Of a stretch of DNA of 64,000 bases, positions 54,656-64,000 are shown in pieces. Position numbers and translations under genes: made by a program. Numbering within the stretch: position 1 is the first letter of the stretch; each line of letters starts with the position of its first letter. The notes beneath the pieces are model-generated. The model was not told the DNA's origin and searched no databases. It saw only the letters and a program-made list of their open reading frames with translations. Source of the stretch: Diadema setosum (taxonomy: Eukaryota > Echinodermata > Echinoidea > Diadematoida > Diadematidae); assembly GCA_033980235.1 (NCBI GenBank), contig CM067070.1, positions 6,477,544 to 6,541,543 of the forward strand, given 5' to 3'.

Positions 54656-55036
54656 TATAATTTTCATTGACTTGTGAAGGAAAAAAGACAACTATAACTT
54701 ATAAGTTATATGTAATGAGAAAAGACGTGAATTACAAAGTCGCTTGTATTTTGATTGCGAGTTTTTTCTTTCAAGGGTGGGGGAGGGAGGGGGTGGCTGC
54801 AGGTAATATCTGGAGAAAAAGGTATAAAGAAGACATGTATGTAAGCAATTTTTTATTGATTATGTATTTTTCTGTGTGCTTTAAGTACTCACACGTCACA
54901 GCAATTGATCTTCATTTTTACTTAGATTTTGTTTTGTGCTCAGCAGTGCTTGCATTTTACCTTGACATACATTCCATGTACGCTACACCAAAATCTGTCT
55001 TACTGTCTTACTGTCACCTGTTTTGTATCATTCACA
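54656..55036. other. Region upstream of the LINE frame
   Basis: It may belong to the LINE 5' part; no independent feature is visible. Confidence 0.35.
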
Positions 55037-57675
55037 ATGACGGATCCAAATACCACTGTAAACTCGAATGCCGCTTCTGTTGGCACCCTTTATCCTCAGT
55101 CATTTGCTGATATGACACCACAAATTTCAGTAGACAGCGAAGAGGGCGAAGATTCTGACATCGTCACTTTCTTAAATTATTTATGCAAACTCCTGGATTA
55201 AGACTAGATTTTGACTGTAACGATGCCGCAGTCCAAAATGTATTCACTCACTACCACACAGAGGATGAGCTTATTTCACTCACTCATACCGCGCAAATCA
55301 ACTCTTTATTTCACATTTTGATATCAGAAGCTTAAATAAAAACTTTGATCAATTTGTTTCTTTTGTGAGCACATTAAAATCTAAATATGATATTATCGGG
55401 CTCAGTGAAACTTGGTTAAAAGAGACATCACCCTCTTCCCTACTTACAATAGATGGTTTAAGAGTCAAATTGAATAATAGAACATGGAAGAAAGGTAGGG
55501 GAGTGGGATTTCATATGTCGCAGAATTTAGACTGTGTCTTCTTGGAAAAATACAGCGTGATGTCACATACTTTTGAGAGTGTATTTATCTATTGAAGGTC
55601 AAAACTTTGAATGAAGGTAATCTTATAATTGAAGAGATTTATCGACCCCCAAGCTCAAACTCTGCTAGATTTTTAGAGCTAATTTTGTGGCATTATCTCA
55701 AGCAGTTATTTTGATATTAAGACATGTTTTGTCATGGATGATTTTAATCTCAATCTCCTTAATTAATTACAGTGATAATCCGGTATGCGCAGATTTTCTT
55801 AACCTTATGTTGTCGAAATCATGTATTCTCCTTACAAGAAAAACCGACTCGAATAACTAATGATGTATCTACTCTTATTGACAACATTTTTGTAAATGAC
55901 TCATTTTCTGACATCACAACTGGCATAATAGTTTCTGACGTTATTGATCATTTTCCAATTTATGCCCTTGTGTCCAATTTTATGACTGCTAATGTTTCTC
56001 ACACCCACAATCCTGGTATTCGTGTAATGTCTGAATCCAACCTAAAGAAACTGAGGGAGAAATTATGTAAAGAAGATTGGTCCATGGTATACAGTCAAAT
56101 CGACATTGATTTAGCATTTGAAAATTTTATAAAAATATTAATTGTTAATTATTATTCTAGTGTTCCTCTCCGAAGAACTCACCGTTCCAATTTAAAATAA
56201 AAAAGAAGTACCACGACAACCATGGGTTACAAAATCTCTTCTCAGGTCCATAAACCGCAAGAATAAACTTTTTCATAAATATCGCAAAGATTCATCCCCT
56301 TTAAACAAATTAAGATATAGTCGTTGTGGGAAAATATTGACATCCTTAATACGTATAGCCAAGCGAAATTATTTTTCGCGGCAGTTTGTAGAATATAAAT
56401 CTGATGGGAAGAGTACGTGGAAGGCAAACACAAAAAATAATACCGATCCTCCCAAATATATTTCAGCGGACGGCTGCCAGATTAACGACCCGTCTTGCCA
56501 GTAAAATCCCGAAATCATCAAATGAATTTTATGAATATTTAGGTAGTAAGAATTCTCAATCAACATTTTTTGAAGCTATTGTTGAAGAAGAAATTATAGA
56601 TGTCATCAAGAATTTGAATGATTAGAAAAGTTCAGGATATGATGGAATTACAAATTTTCTTTTAAAAAGTTTTTTCAAGTGAAATCATCTCTCCTCTTAC
56701 ATACATCAATCTTTATTTGATGGTAAAGTCCCCAATGAGATGAAAGTCGTCCCTATCTTTAAGAAGGGACAGAAAGGTTTGGTGAAAAAATACCAACCAA
56801 TTTCTTTGTTGACTTCAGTCTCTAAAATTCTTGAAAGGTTGGTTTACACGTGATTTTTAAAATTTCTCACAAACCATAACATTTTATTGGATTCTCAGTT
56901 TGGTTTCAGAGAACATTACAACACAGCCCATGCTTTACTTACTTTTATGGACAAGGTCGCTCATGCTATAGATAATTTTGAATGTACAATTGGAGTTTTT
57001 CTTGATTCTTCTAAAGCTTTAATGCTATAGATAATTTTGAATGTACAATTGGAGTTTTTCTTGATTCTTCTAAAGCTTTAGATACGATAGATCATGAAAT
57101 TTTGTTTTAAAAATTGTGTCATTATGGAATCCGAGGGACGCCCTTATAATGGTTTACGAGTTATTTAACAGATAGAAAGCAATTTGTTAATACATAACAA
57201 CCATGATTAGCAATTAAAGCCTATTTCACGTGGAGTCCCACAGGGCTCCCTCTTGGGCCCACTTTTATTTATGTTATACATACACAATCTTCAAAAATCA
57301 TCGCAAATTTTATCATTCATTTGTTGTGCCGATGACACAAGTTTGTTTGTTTGTTTTTTCATTTCGAGATCCTAATACATTCATTAATATGATGAATACT
57401 GAGCTCGGGTCTGTACATTCCTGTATTTATGCGAACAAAATATCTTTGAACTTAGAAAAAAATCATTAAATGGTATCCAGTAATTCTTTGAATGTTGTCC
57501 CACATAATATCAAATTAAAGCAGGTTAATAACATCAAGTTTTTAGGGCTTTAGATTGACCGAGAATTATCCTTAAAAACTCATATTAATTTTGTAAGTAA
57601 AATTTTGTCCAAAAATATCGGAATTTTGAGTAAGCTTAAACATTTTTTCCCTGTTTGTATTTTGCAGAGTATTAT
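55037..57675 (+). mobile_element. Degenerate CR1/Jockey-like LINE, endonuclease and RT part
   Basis: Fragments of one polyprotein appear in shifting frames. The apurinic-type endonuclease is seen in IIGLSETWLKE (about 55393-55428), TLIDNIFVND (about 55873-55900) and SDVIDHFPIY (about 55933-55965). The reverse transcriptase follows: PIFKKGQKG and ISLLTSVSKILERL (about 56750-56840), FGFREHYNTAHAL, GVFLDSSKAL (near 57000), then SRGVPQGSLLGPLLFMLYI (about 57228-57280) and the catalytic block as CADDTSLF, where the family norm is FADD. Frameshifts, stops and a 59-bp tandem duplication show it is inactive. The clade is judged from RT wording only. Confidence 0.88.
56963..57080 (+). repeat. 59-bp tandem duplication inside the LINE RT
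   Basis: ATGCTATAGATAATTTTGAA begins at 56963 and again at 57022, with the identical remainder through TTCTTCTAAAGCTTTA. 59 is not a multiple of three, so it breaks the frame at the first catalytic Asp block. Confidence 0.95.
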
Positions 57676-58371
57676 GTGACCCTGCATCACAAAACGAACA
57701 AAAAGTCGCCAGGTGTGAATTTTTAGTTTAGACCATATTCTGAAAGAGGAGACTTTCTGCTTTAAAATGATGCATAACTCAAATTAAATGGACTCTCCTA
57801 ACCTATCTGAATATTGAAAAGCAAGCACGAACTCAGGAAAAGACTGAAATGAGAAAAGAAGCCCTGAAGTACAGTGTCTATTCAAGCGCTTAATCTTTAC
57901 CAAGCAGTGCTGGCTGCGCAATGAAAGGAAAAAAATACAGGAAGTAAATCACTGGATTAGCAACAATGAAGGGATTATCAAATTAAAGTGAAATTGAGCA
58001 TGCCTCATTAACACATTCTGTCAATAATTGATGCCAACTTTCAAAGCAGTAGCATTATCCTTTCAAAAGTTATCAGAGTTGAAGGTGAAGAGTGTGCACA
58101 AGGTTTCTCAGAAATGAAAAGGGGACTCAAAAGACACACCTAACCACGCTATGTTACCGAACAAATGTTCAAGATAAACTGCTAGAAAAATACATTTTCC
58201 TGCCAGTTTTATGATCCTTAATTTTAGCATAATGTAAAAGAAGACTTGCTCTTTCAGAAAATTTGAAAAAAGTCAAGACCGGCTAGGTTGACCCACTGCA
58301 CTTATTTTCAGTCCTTACGCAAAATCAGTATGCGCGACTTTTTGTTCGTTTTGTGAAGCACGGTCACTTAT
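57672..58371. mobile_element. MITE-A copy 1, inserted into the LINE
   Basis: The element is 57676-58367 (692 bp) with TTAT on both sides. GTGACCCTGCATCACAAAAC is inverted against GTTTTGTGAAGCACGGTCAC. LINE coding sequence resumes directly after it. Confidence 0.95.
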
Positions 58372-59365
58372 ATTCTTCTTTAATGTCTCCACACTTTAAT
58401 AATGGAATTTTGACGTGGGGGAATGTAATTCACTCATTATAAGATTCCCTTCTCCGTATTCAAATGCGTGCAATAAAGAATCATAAACCACGCTGGATAT
58501 TTTGCTCATACCAACTGCTTTTTTCATCAAAACAGAATTCTGAAAATATCAGGCCTATTTTATTGTAATCTCGGAATTTTCATGTACAAACTAACAACTA
58601 ATAAATTACAATTTGTATTTATCCCAACGTTTAAAAGGAATCGCTCCAATTCACTGTTATCCCACTCGTCAGAGTGACGTCTTTCACCTTCCCCGTACTC
58701 GCACTATTTTTGCAAAGAAAACAATTATCACGATTATATTTACTCGACCCAGATATTGGAAAGACCTCCCTCAAGATGTTACTTCTTCCTTATCTTAATT
58801 CACCTTCAAAAGAAAATTAAAACAGCTATTACTAAGTGGATACACTCTACCAAGTATTTAGCTACTTAGAAAAAAAAAAAAAAAAAAAAAACTCCCAGTC
58901 TTTTGTCTTTGTCCGCAGCACCAGGTTATTTAATGGTACCAATAAATCAAATATATAACATTCTTTTTCAAACACGGAGAGATCCGTATACAGTCTGGTT
59001 TGAGAGATATCCATGTGTTTTATTAGCTTACTCTTTATATCGATTTTTGTACTGGTATGATTTTAGTTTTTCAAGACAAACATATCTGTTCTCCGTATAT
59101 TTTTGATGCCTATGAATTCTGGAACCTACAGCTTTACAAGCGTTATAGCTTATATGTAGGCCCCATCATATTTCTGATATTTACTTGTGACATCCTCATT
59201 TTGATATGAGCATGTACATTAATTTGTGTCAAGTGTTTTTTTTTTCTTCTTCTCTTTCAATCAAAAGGCATGGTTGTATATATTTTGTATTCTTTGTTTA
59301 TTGTCATTCATTTTGTAATCTCATTATTGAGAAAGTGCAAAATATGAAATAAATTTGAACTGAAT
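58372..59365 (+). mobile_element. LINE 3' part
   Basis: The C-terminal LINE block continues (frame pieces such as YKIPFSVFKCV and PSPYSHYFCKEN), followed by a 3' UTR that ends near AATAAATTTGAACTGAATT at about 59345-59365. A poly-A run at 58870-58891 lies inside. Confidence 0.75.
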
Positions 59366-59412
59366 TATTTTGAACTTAGAGGCCGGGGAGGAAGCGATGG
59401 CGGGCAACTTAC

Positions 59413-59546
59413 CATTTTCGCCGTCTTTCTGTTGGACTGGCTTTTTACGGATACTCTGTAGCAGAACAGGTGGCTGTTATCGATTTTCGGAGCAAGTTCA
59501 CCGTCACCAAACAATTTCTCGAGAAATGATATTTTAGGGAATGTCA
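59413..59546 (-). CDS. Candidate internal or first exon, minus strand
   Basis: 134 bp between an acceptor (CTGGTTGCTGTTTAG) and a consensus donor (AAAATG|GTAAGT). It encodes TFPKISFLEKLFGDGELAPK, then IDNSHLFCYRVSVKSQSNRK and TAKM; an ATG overlapping the acceptor edge (59545-59547) would also allow a first exon. Entry phase 1, exit phase 0. It could be an upstream exon of the EGF gene, but the exit phase does not match 45418 without a further exon. Family unknown. Confidence 0.35.
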
Positions 59547-60190
59547 CTAAACAGCAACCAGCATATCATATATGCGGAAAAACAAAAACGGAATCGAAAG
59601 ACCTTCCTAATAGTTACGTTTATATCACTTTTAACAAGGCGGTTTTGTTCAGGTTCGTTGTCAGTCTATTTCAGTTTGGGTGACGTGATATCCAGGTGCG
59701 AGGAATATCCTCCTACATCCTCCTACCCGCGCACCCTACACCAACGATCTCTACGTATAGAATCGCACAAAACAAATCCCTCCCTCAAAGACAGCGGCAA
59801 GCTGTACATGCACGTTATTAATCACCATAACCCATCCTTACCCCAATTGACGTTTTGTTCGTGTATGCTCATTTGGGATAGAAGGAAAAATTTCTGTCCT
59901 TTTTCTTTTTTGTACACGATTGTAGATCAAACCCCACTGGAATTGATATTGCCCTAAACGGCCCGTTCGTCCCTTTATTGATTTTGAATTGTATCACGAT
60001 ACGTTACACACCAGCAGTTTCATCTGTGACAATTCCACGTTTTATCGGGTGGGTTAATGAGAAGGCGGTCTGGACTCCACAATAAATTTCATAAATGGAA
60101 AATGAAGGCCATATTGCACGCTCTATATCGTGTCTGTCAAGGGCGGCGGAACGGAAGGGTTATTGCCTCCTAAACTTATCCGCTTTTCAC
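59547..60190. other. Gene-free stretch
   Basis: An open plus frame (59541-59957) lacks domain and splice context. Nothing else seen. Confidence 0.4.
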
Positions 60191-60531
60191 TTAACTCTTA
60201 ACGTGCCATGGTCGCCGAACGGCGACCTTAGTCCTGACGTGCCATGATCGCCGATCGGCGACTAACAAGAACGAAAAAAGCATTGGTCATTTAAGTTCTT
60301 TCGGTATCGTAGTGTGTTGCACAAAGAAACTGCCAATTACATGTAGTGGTAGCTGACTAGCATAGCCATCATTTCCACTAAAATTATGAGCATACTTACA
60401 TTGGAAAATTTTGAGTATTAAATACATTATTTTTCAGCTAGATGTATTTTTTTCGCGTAGGGAAAATCCGCAGCGAGCGCACCCTCTGCGAGATGAGTGA
60501 GGATCAAAAGTCTCGTTGGTAAACCACACGT

Positions 60532-60825
60532 GTGTATGCTATTGAATCTGCGTGTATTGTCTATGTGGTTCCAGTCGCATTGTTCCGCTTGGATGCTGTC
60601 CTGCGGGAAGCTGCTTTGACTTTGTCCCTCAAAGAGGGTGAGCTTTCGTTTGTCGGTCAAGGCTTTCATCCTTTTGTTTTGGTGAACGTCACTAATTTTC
60701 CCCACGCTAACATTGGAATTGCGCGCGGACAAAGACCTGCCGATTTCAATAGAGTACCCACACCCGCGGCGGTCCGCCTAGACAGACAAAAAAAAAGGAT
60801 TAATAGGCTCTTTCTTCTCAAGTAG
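60532..60825 (+). other. Unassigned open frame inside the TTAA element
   Basis: 97 codons of even composition (LREAALTLSLKEGELSFVGQ, then GFHPFVLVNVTNF). A further coding-like stretch (ELLRQKETLLRENKLLVSLE, about 60910-60975) follows in another frame. It may be a decayed passenger ORF; function unknown. Confidence 0.25.
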
Positions 60826-61220
60826 ACAAAAGACACTCTTCCAGGGCCCGGGGCAATTACTTTAGTTTCCAATACAGAATCTGGGACTAAAGGACTCAGA
60901 TTTGGGAATGAATTACTGAGGCAGAAAGAGACATTGCTAAGAGAAAATAAACTGCTAGTATCTTTGGAACCATACAATTCTAGAAGGCAAATTTGTTATC
61001 ATTTGAAAGAGAAAATGTTGCTCTAAAACTTTCTCACAGAGTCAAGGGAGCGTTCTATTGCAGAAAAAAAAAAAAACACGACCGACTCTTTTTGTCCACA
61101 CTACACAAACAATTCAAATATTTTTTTTTTTTTTTTTGGATGTATCAACTATTTCTGCGGTATTTCAGATTCAGATACAATATTGTGGCAAACTGACTAC
61201 ATGACGCGAGAGAACAAACT

Positions 61221-61752
61221 ACACTGCAAAAAGTCCGGTGTTAAATAGTGAACACCGAGCTGGTGTTAAATTTTCGGTGCTCATTTATGGTGTTAAATTA
61301 ACACCTCAGGGTGTCATTTCCAAATTTTATACTGTTTTTTGAAGAGTTTCTTTGTAACTGCATTTCTTGTTGATTTTTAATTTAAACAAGACGATCAAGA
61401 ATTTTACATTAAAATACTAGATTTTTGAAAAATTTGAAAATAAATTTACACCAAAGTAACACCAGCTGGTGTGGTCTCTTATTGAAGCTGGACAGGTGTT
61501 AAACCATTGATATTAACACCAACAAATATCAAATCAACACCATGTGGTGTCATTTTTGAATTAACCCCAGTACAGTGTCAAAATAACACCAGGTACAGTG
61601 TCAAATTAACACCACGAAGTGTCAGGGGAACACTTTTCAACACCATCACAGTGCATCTTTAACACCTGTGGGTGTGGTCCTCTATTGAAGTTTGATCGGT
61701 GTTAGATTTAACACCCGTGGTGTTAAATCTAACACCGATGTTTCTACAGTGT
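61221..61752. mobile_element. MITE-E with repeated GGTGTTAAAT words, nested
   Basis: ACACTGCAAAAAGTCCGGTG is inverted against CACCGATGTTTCTACAGTGT. The interior carries many AACACC/GGTGTT words (for example GGTGTTAAATTAACACC), so it can fold in several registers. It lies within the TTAA element. Confidence 0.88.
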
Positions 61753-61936
61753 ATCTTGATGTATGTTGTGTAGAACTCAATTCAAAACAGTCAATAGTTT
61801 CAGAGATATGGCGGTTTTAAATTTCATTGTCAGTCCAGTTTCGAAACGTTCTTGCATTAGGTAAAACCCTCTGGCACGTTAGGGGTTTTGGGCCTGGCAC
61901 ATCAAGAGTTAATATCTTTTTTTATATTTCTAAATA

Positions 61937-62639
61937 TTATGTGACCCTGCACCACAAAACAAACAAAGAGTCGCCAAACATGAATTTTTAGTTAAGACCA
62001 TATTCTGAAAGAACAGACATTAAGCTTTAAAATGATATATAACTCAAATCAAATGGACTCTCCTAACCTATCTAAATATTGGAAAGACAGGATTAACTCA
62101 GGAAAAGTGTGAACTGAGAAGAGGCTCTGAAGTACAGTGTGTATCATATCTATTCAGGCGCTTAATCCTTACTAAACCGTGCTGGCTGTGCGATAAATGG
62201 GACAAAAAAACAGGAAGTAAACCATCAGTGTAACAACAATGAAGGGATTATTTGATTAAACTGAAATTTATCATGCCTCATTAACACATTCTGTCCATAA
62301 TTAGTGCCAACTTTCAATGCAGTAGCACTATTTTTTTCAAAAGTTATTAGAGTTTGTAGTGAAGAGTGTGTATAAGATTTTTCAGAAATGAAAAAAGGGA
62401 CTCTAATCACACTATTCTAACAAAACTGTTCGAGATACACTGCTAAAAAGCACACTTTCCCGCCCGTTTTATGATGCCATATTTTAGCATAAAGTAAAAG
62501 AAGACCTGCTCTTTCAGAAAATATGAAAGAAGTCAAGATCAGCCAGGTTGACCCATTTCACTTATTTTCAGTCCTCACGCAAAATCAGTGTGTGTGACTT
62601 TATGTTCGTTTTGTGGTGCACGGTCACACGGTCACATAT
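61937..62639. mobile_element. MITE-A copy 2
   Basis: The element is 61941 to about 62627. GTGACCCTGCACCACAAAAC is inverted against GTTTTGTGGTGCACGGTCAC; an 8-bp ACGGTCAC repetition extends the right end to 62635. The flanks TTAT and ATAT are an imperfect duplication. Confidence 0.9.
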
Positions 62640-62686
62640 ATTTGGCAAAAAAAAAATAGAACGGGTGACAAACTAACACACATACA

Positions 62687-62729
62687 CACATGCACACACA
62701 CACACACACACGAACACACACACACACAC

Positions 62730-62798
<69 letters not shown>
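62687..62798. repeat. (CA)n-(TA)n compound microsatellite
   Basis: About 45 bp of CA followed by about 68 bp of TA. Confidence 0.95.
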
Positions 62799-62801
<3 letters not shown>

Positions 62802-64000
62802 TAATTGCATACGAGTAAACAGACGTGACGGGTGGCAGCAGCACGTATTGCCTTTTATTGCTGCCAAGCTTTCGACACTTTACTGTTCTTCTTCAATTGC
62901 TTGGGACGTAAGCAGAAAGCAACCAATTTACAAATACTGGGATAGAATAAGGCCAAAAAAAAAGGCAAAATAAAAGAAAGACAAAAAATAGACAAAATGG
63001 AAATTCGAGTGTTTTTTGCCCATCTGTACGCTAAACCCTACATAAACCTACGATCATGAAAATAGTCCACCTTTTCAATGTTATCTATAGGTGACTGTAT
63101 ACCAATACATTGCTGTGCAGAAATAATCATTCCAATTTACAAAACCATGTCGCTCACCTAGATCACAATCTTTTCAATTAAATTAAGATTTTATTTAATT
63201 TCTAGAAAAAAGCATAGGAATTTCATTTTTTTTTAAGCAAAAGAGAATAAGGTTTCATGGAATACTATTCATAATTATACACTCAGCAAAACAGAAATGA
63301 AGAAAATAAACACTTTTTGAAGTTCATAATCTCTTACAATATTCAGCTGAATATTAACATTTCATATACCATGTTAAAGGTAACTACCTGGTATAGATCA
63401 ACTAAAGGGAATTTTTACGCATTAGTGAACACATTCGTTTGTCTCTTCGAAGGCACAAAACTAAAAATCGAAAAAAATTGCCAAGTTGTAATTCATGCGT
63501 AAGTGCTCTTCCATAATATAACAATGAGAACAAAAGAAAAGTTAAACACAATATTATTTGAAACAAGAATTTATCAGCAAAAGTAAACCTATGATCTCAA
63601 TGATGCTTCTGTGGTCACTAAAGATGAATAAAGGCGAAAGTTAATGGAGAAAATGAAGAATCTTCTCGCAAATCTAAATTGAAATGGGCATTAAAGAGAC
63701 AATTTCAACAAAATTGGTAGACATTTGAAATGTTATTTCAAATTAACCCGGAAATTGAAAGTGTTATTTGGTTCTTGAATTTGTCTCATGAAGTTTTACA
63801 TTTCGAAAAAAAAAATGAAATAAAGAAAATCTGTCTTTTTTATCAACCTTGCGGCCTACTCCCTGTGTCATTTGAAGTTTGATTAGACGTAAATTCTTAT
63901 TTCCCCCTTTATTTTTCCACTTTGCTTTGGTTTGAGGATACAAAAAGATACGAGGGAACGAAAACTTATTTTTTGCTATTTCATGCATGTCTAGGTGTTA
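62799..64000. other. Gene-free stretch to the window end
   Basis: AT-rich. A CTTTCGACACTTTACTG... word near 62869 resembles the tail of a longer repeat, but no partner is visible here. No gene seen. Confidence 0.45.

Larger units (their letters stand above)
60191..61912. mobile_element. TTAA-flanked inverted-repeat element (piggyBac-like, non-autonomous)
   Basis: TTAA at 60191-60194 and 61909-61912 flank CTCTTAACGTGCC and GGCACATCAAGAG, which are imperfect inverted ends. Subterminal tandem words GTCGCCGAACGGCGAC and ATCGCCGATCGGCGAC (60210-60262) follow on the left, GGCACGTTA on the right. TTAA duplication is the hallmark of piggyBac elements, but the ends are not a textbook piggyBac match. 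No DDD transposase is visible. Confidence 0.6.

Noticed and set aside
55037..59365. Retroviral or LTR origin for the reverse transcriptase
   Set aside because: An apurinic-type endonuclease precedes the RT, no LTRs, protease or integrase are visible, and the RT wording is that of non-LTR elements.
60191..61912. Confident piggyBac assignment
   Set aside because: The TTAA flanks fit, but the ends differ from known piggyBac ends and no transposase is visible, so it is kept as piggyBac-like only.

Overview
This window is nuclear DNA from a marine invertebrate animal, most likely an echinoderm and probably sea-urchin-like. The signs are an AT-rich, intron-containing layout, coding exons with GT/AG boundaries, and very many short inverted-repeat elements. 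It also has a tRNA-derived SINE, a CR1/Jockey-like LINE, long (TTA)n and (GATA)n tracts, and many copies of the TAGGCCTA-type word (densest at 36.0-36.5 kb), which I associate with echinoderm genomes. The taxon is an inference. There is no bacterial, organellar or intact viral gene set.

Genes. The only confidently named gene is the mitochondrial large-subunit ribosomal protein gene MRPL40 (mL40), minus strand. Three coding exons lie at 20349-20513, 19161-19286 and 17998-18184 with matching phases; the mitochondrial-presequence exon was not found. A second minus-strand gene of unknown identity has three phase-1 exons: an extracellular-type exon (45188-45418), an EGF exon (44621-44722) and a Cys-rich final exon (32098-32297). 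An intronless 269-codon ORF of unknown function (3026-3835) has a TATA box and an initiator-like site upstream. A decayed paralogue with its own TATA box lies 7.8 kb downstream (10893-11180), and their upstream blocks are repeated three times. Weaker exon candidates are at 23578-23668 and 38013-38103 on plus and 59413-59546 on minus.

Layout. 0-12 kb: foldback and hairpin elements mixed with the duplicated ORF/promoter blocks, ending in a tRNA-Arg-like SINE. 12.8-13.4 kb: a GC-rich foldback with a MITE nested inside. 13.4-17.4 kb: microsatellites and a Tigger-like MITE. 17.4-23.7 kb: MRPL40 and a possible opposite-strand first exon. 25.8-28.7 kb: a 2.9 kb terminal-inverted-repeat element carrying a phased 14-bp motif. 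29.6-35.5 kb: several MITE families and the last exon of the EGF gene. 35.5-42 kb: gene-poor. 42.1-43.3 kb: a tandem array with a palindromic RFX X-box in every unit. 43.6-45.4 kb: EGF-gene exons and repeats. 46.8-54.7 kb: nested MITEs. 55-59.4 kb: a degenerate LINE split by a MITE. 60.2-61.9 kb: a TTAA-flanked element with a MITE inside. 62-64 kb: another MITE, microsatellites, then nothing recognisable.

The clearest biology here is the transposon stratigraphy. Two non-autonomous families (called MITE-A and MITE-B here) have exact 4-bp target duplications, and for one locus the window itself holds a related unoccupied site. All family names (MITE-A to F, element G) are local labels. I ran no database search.
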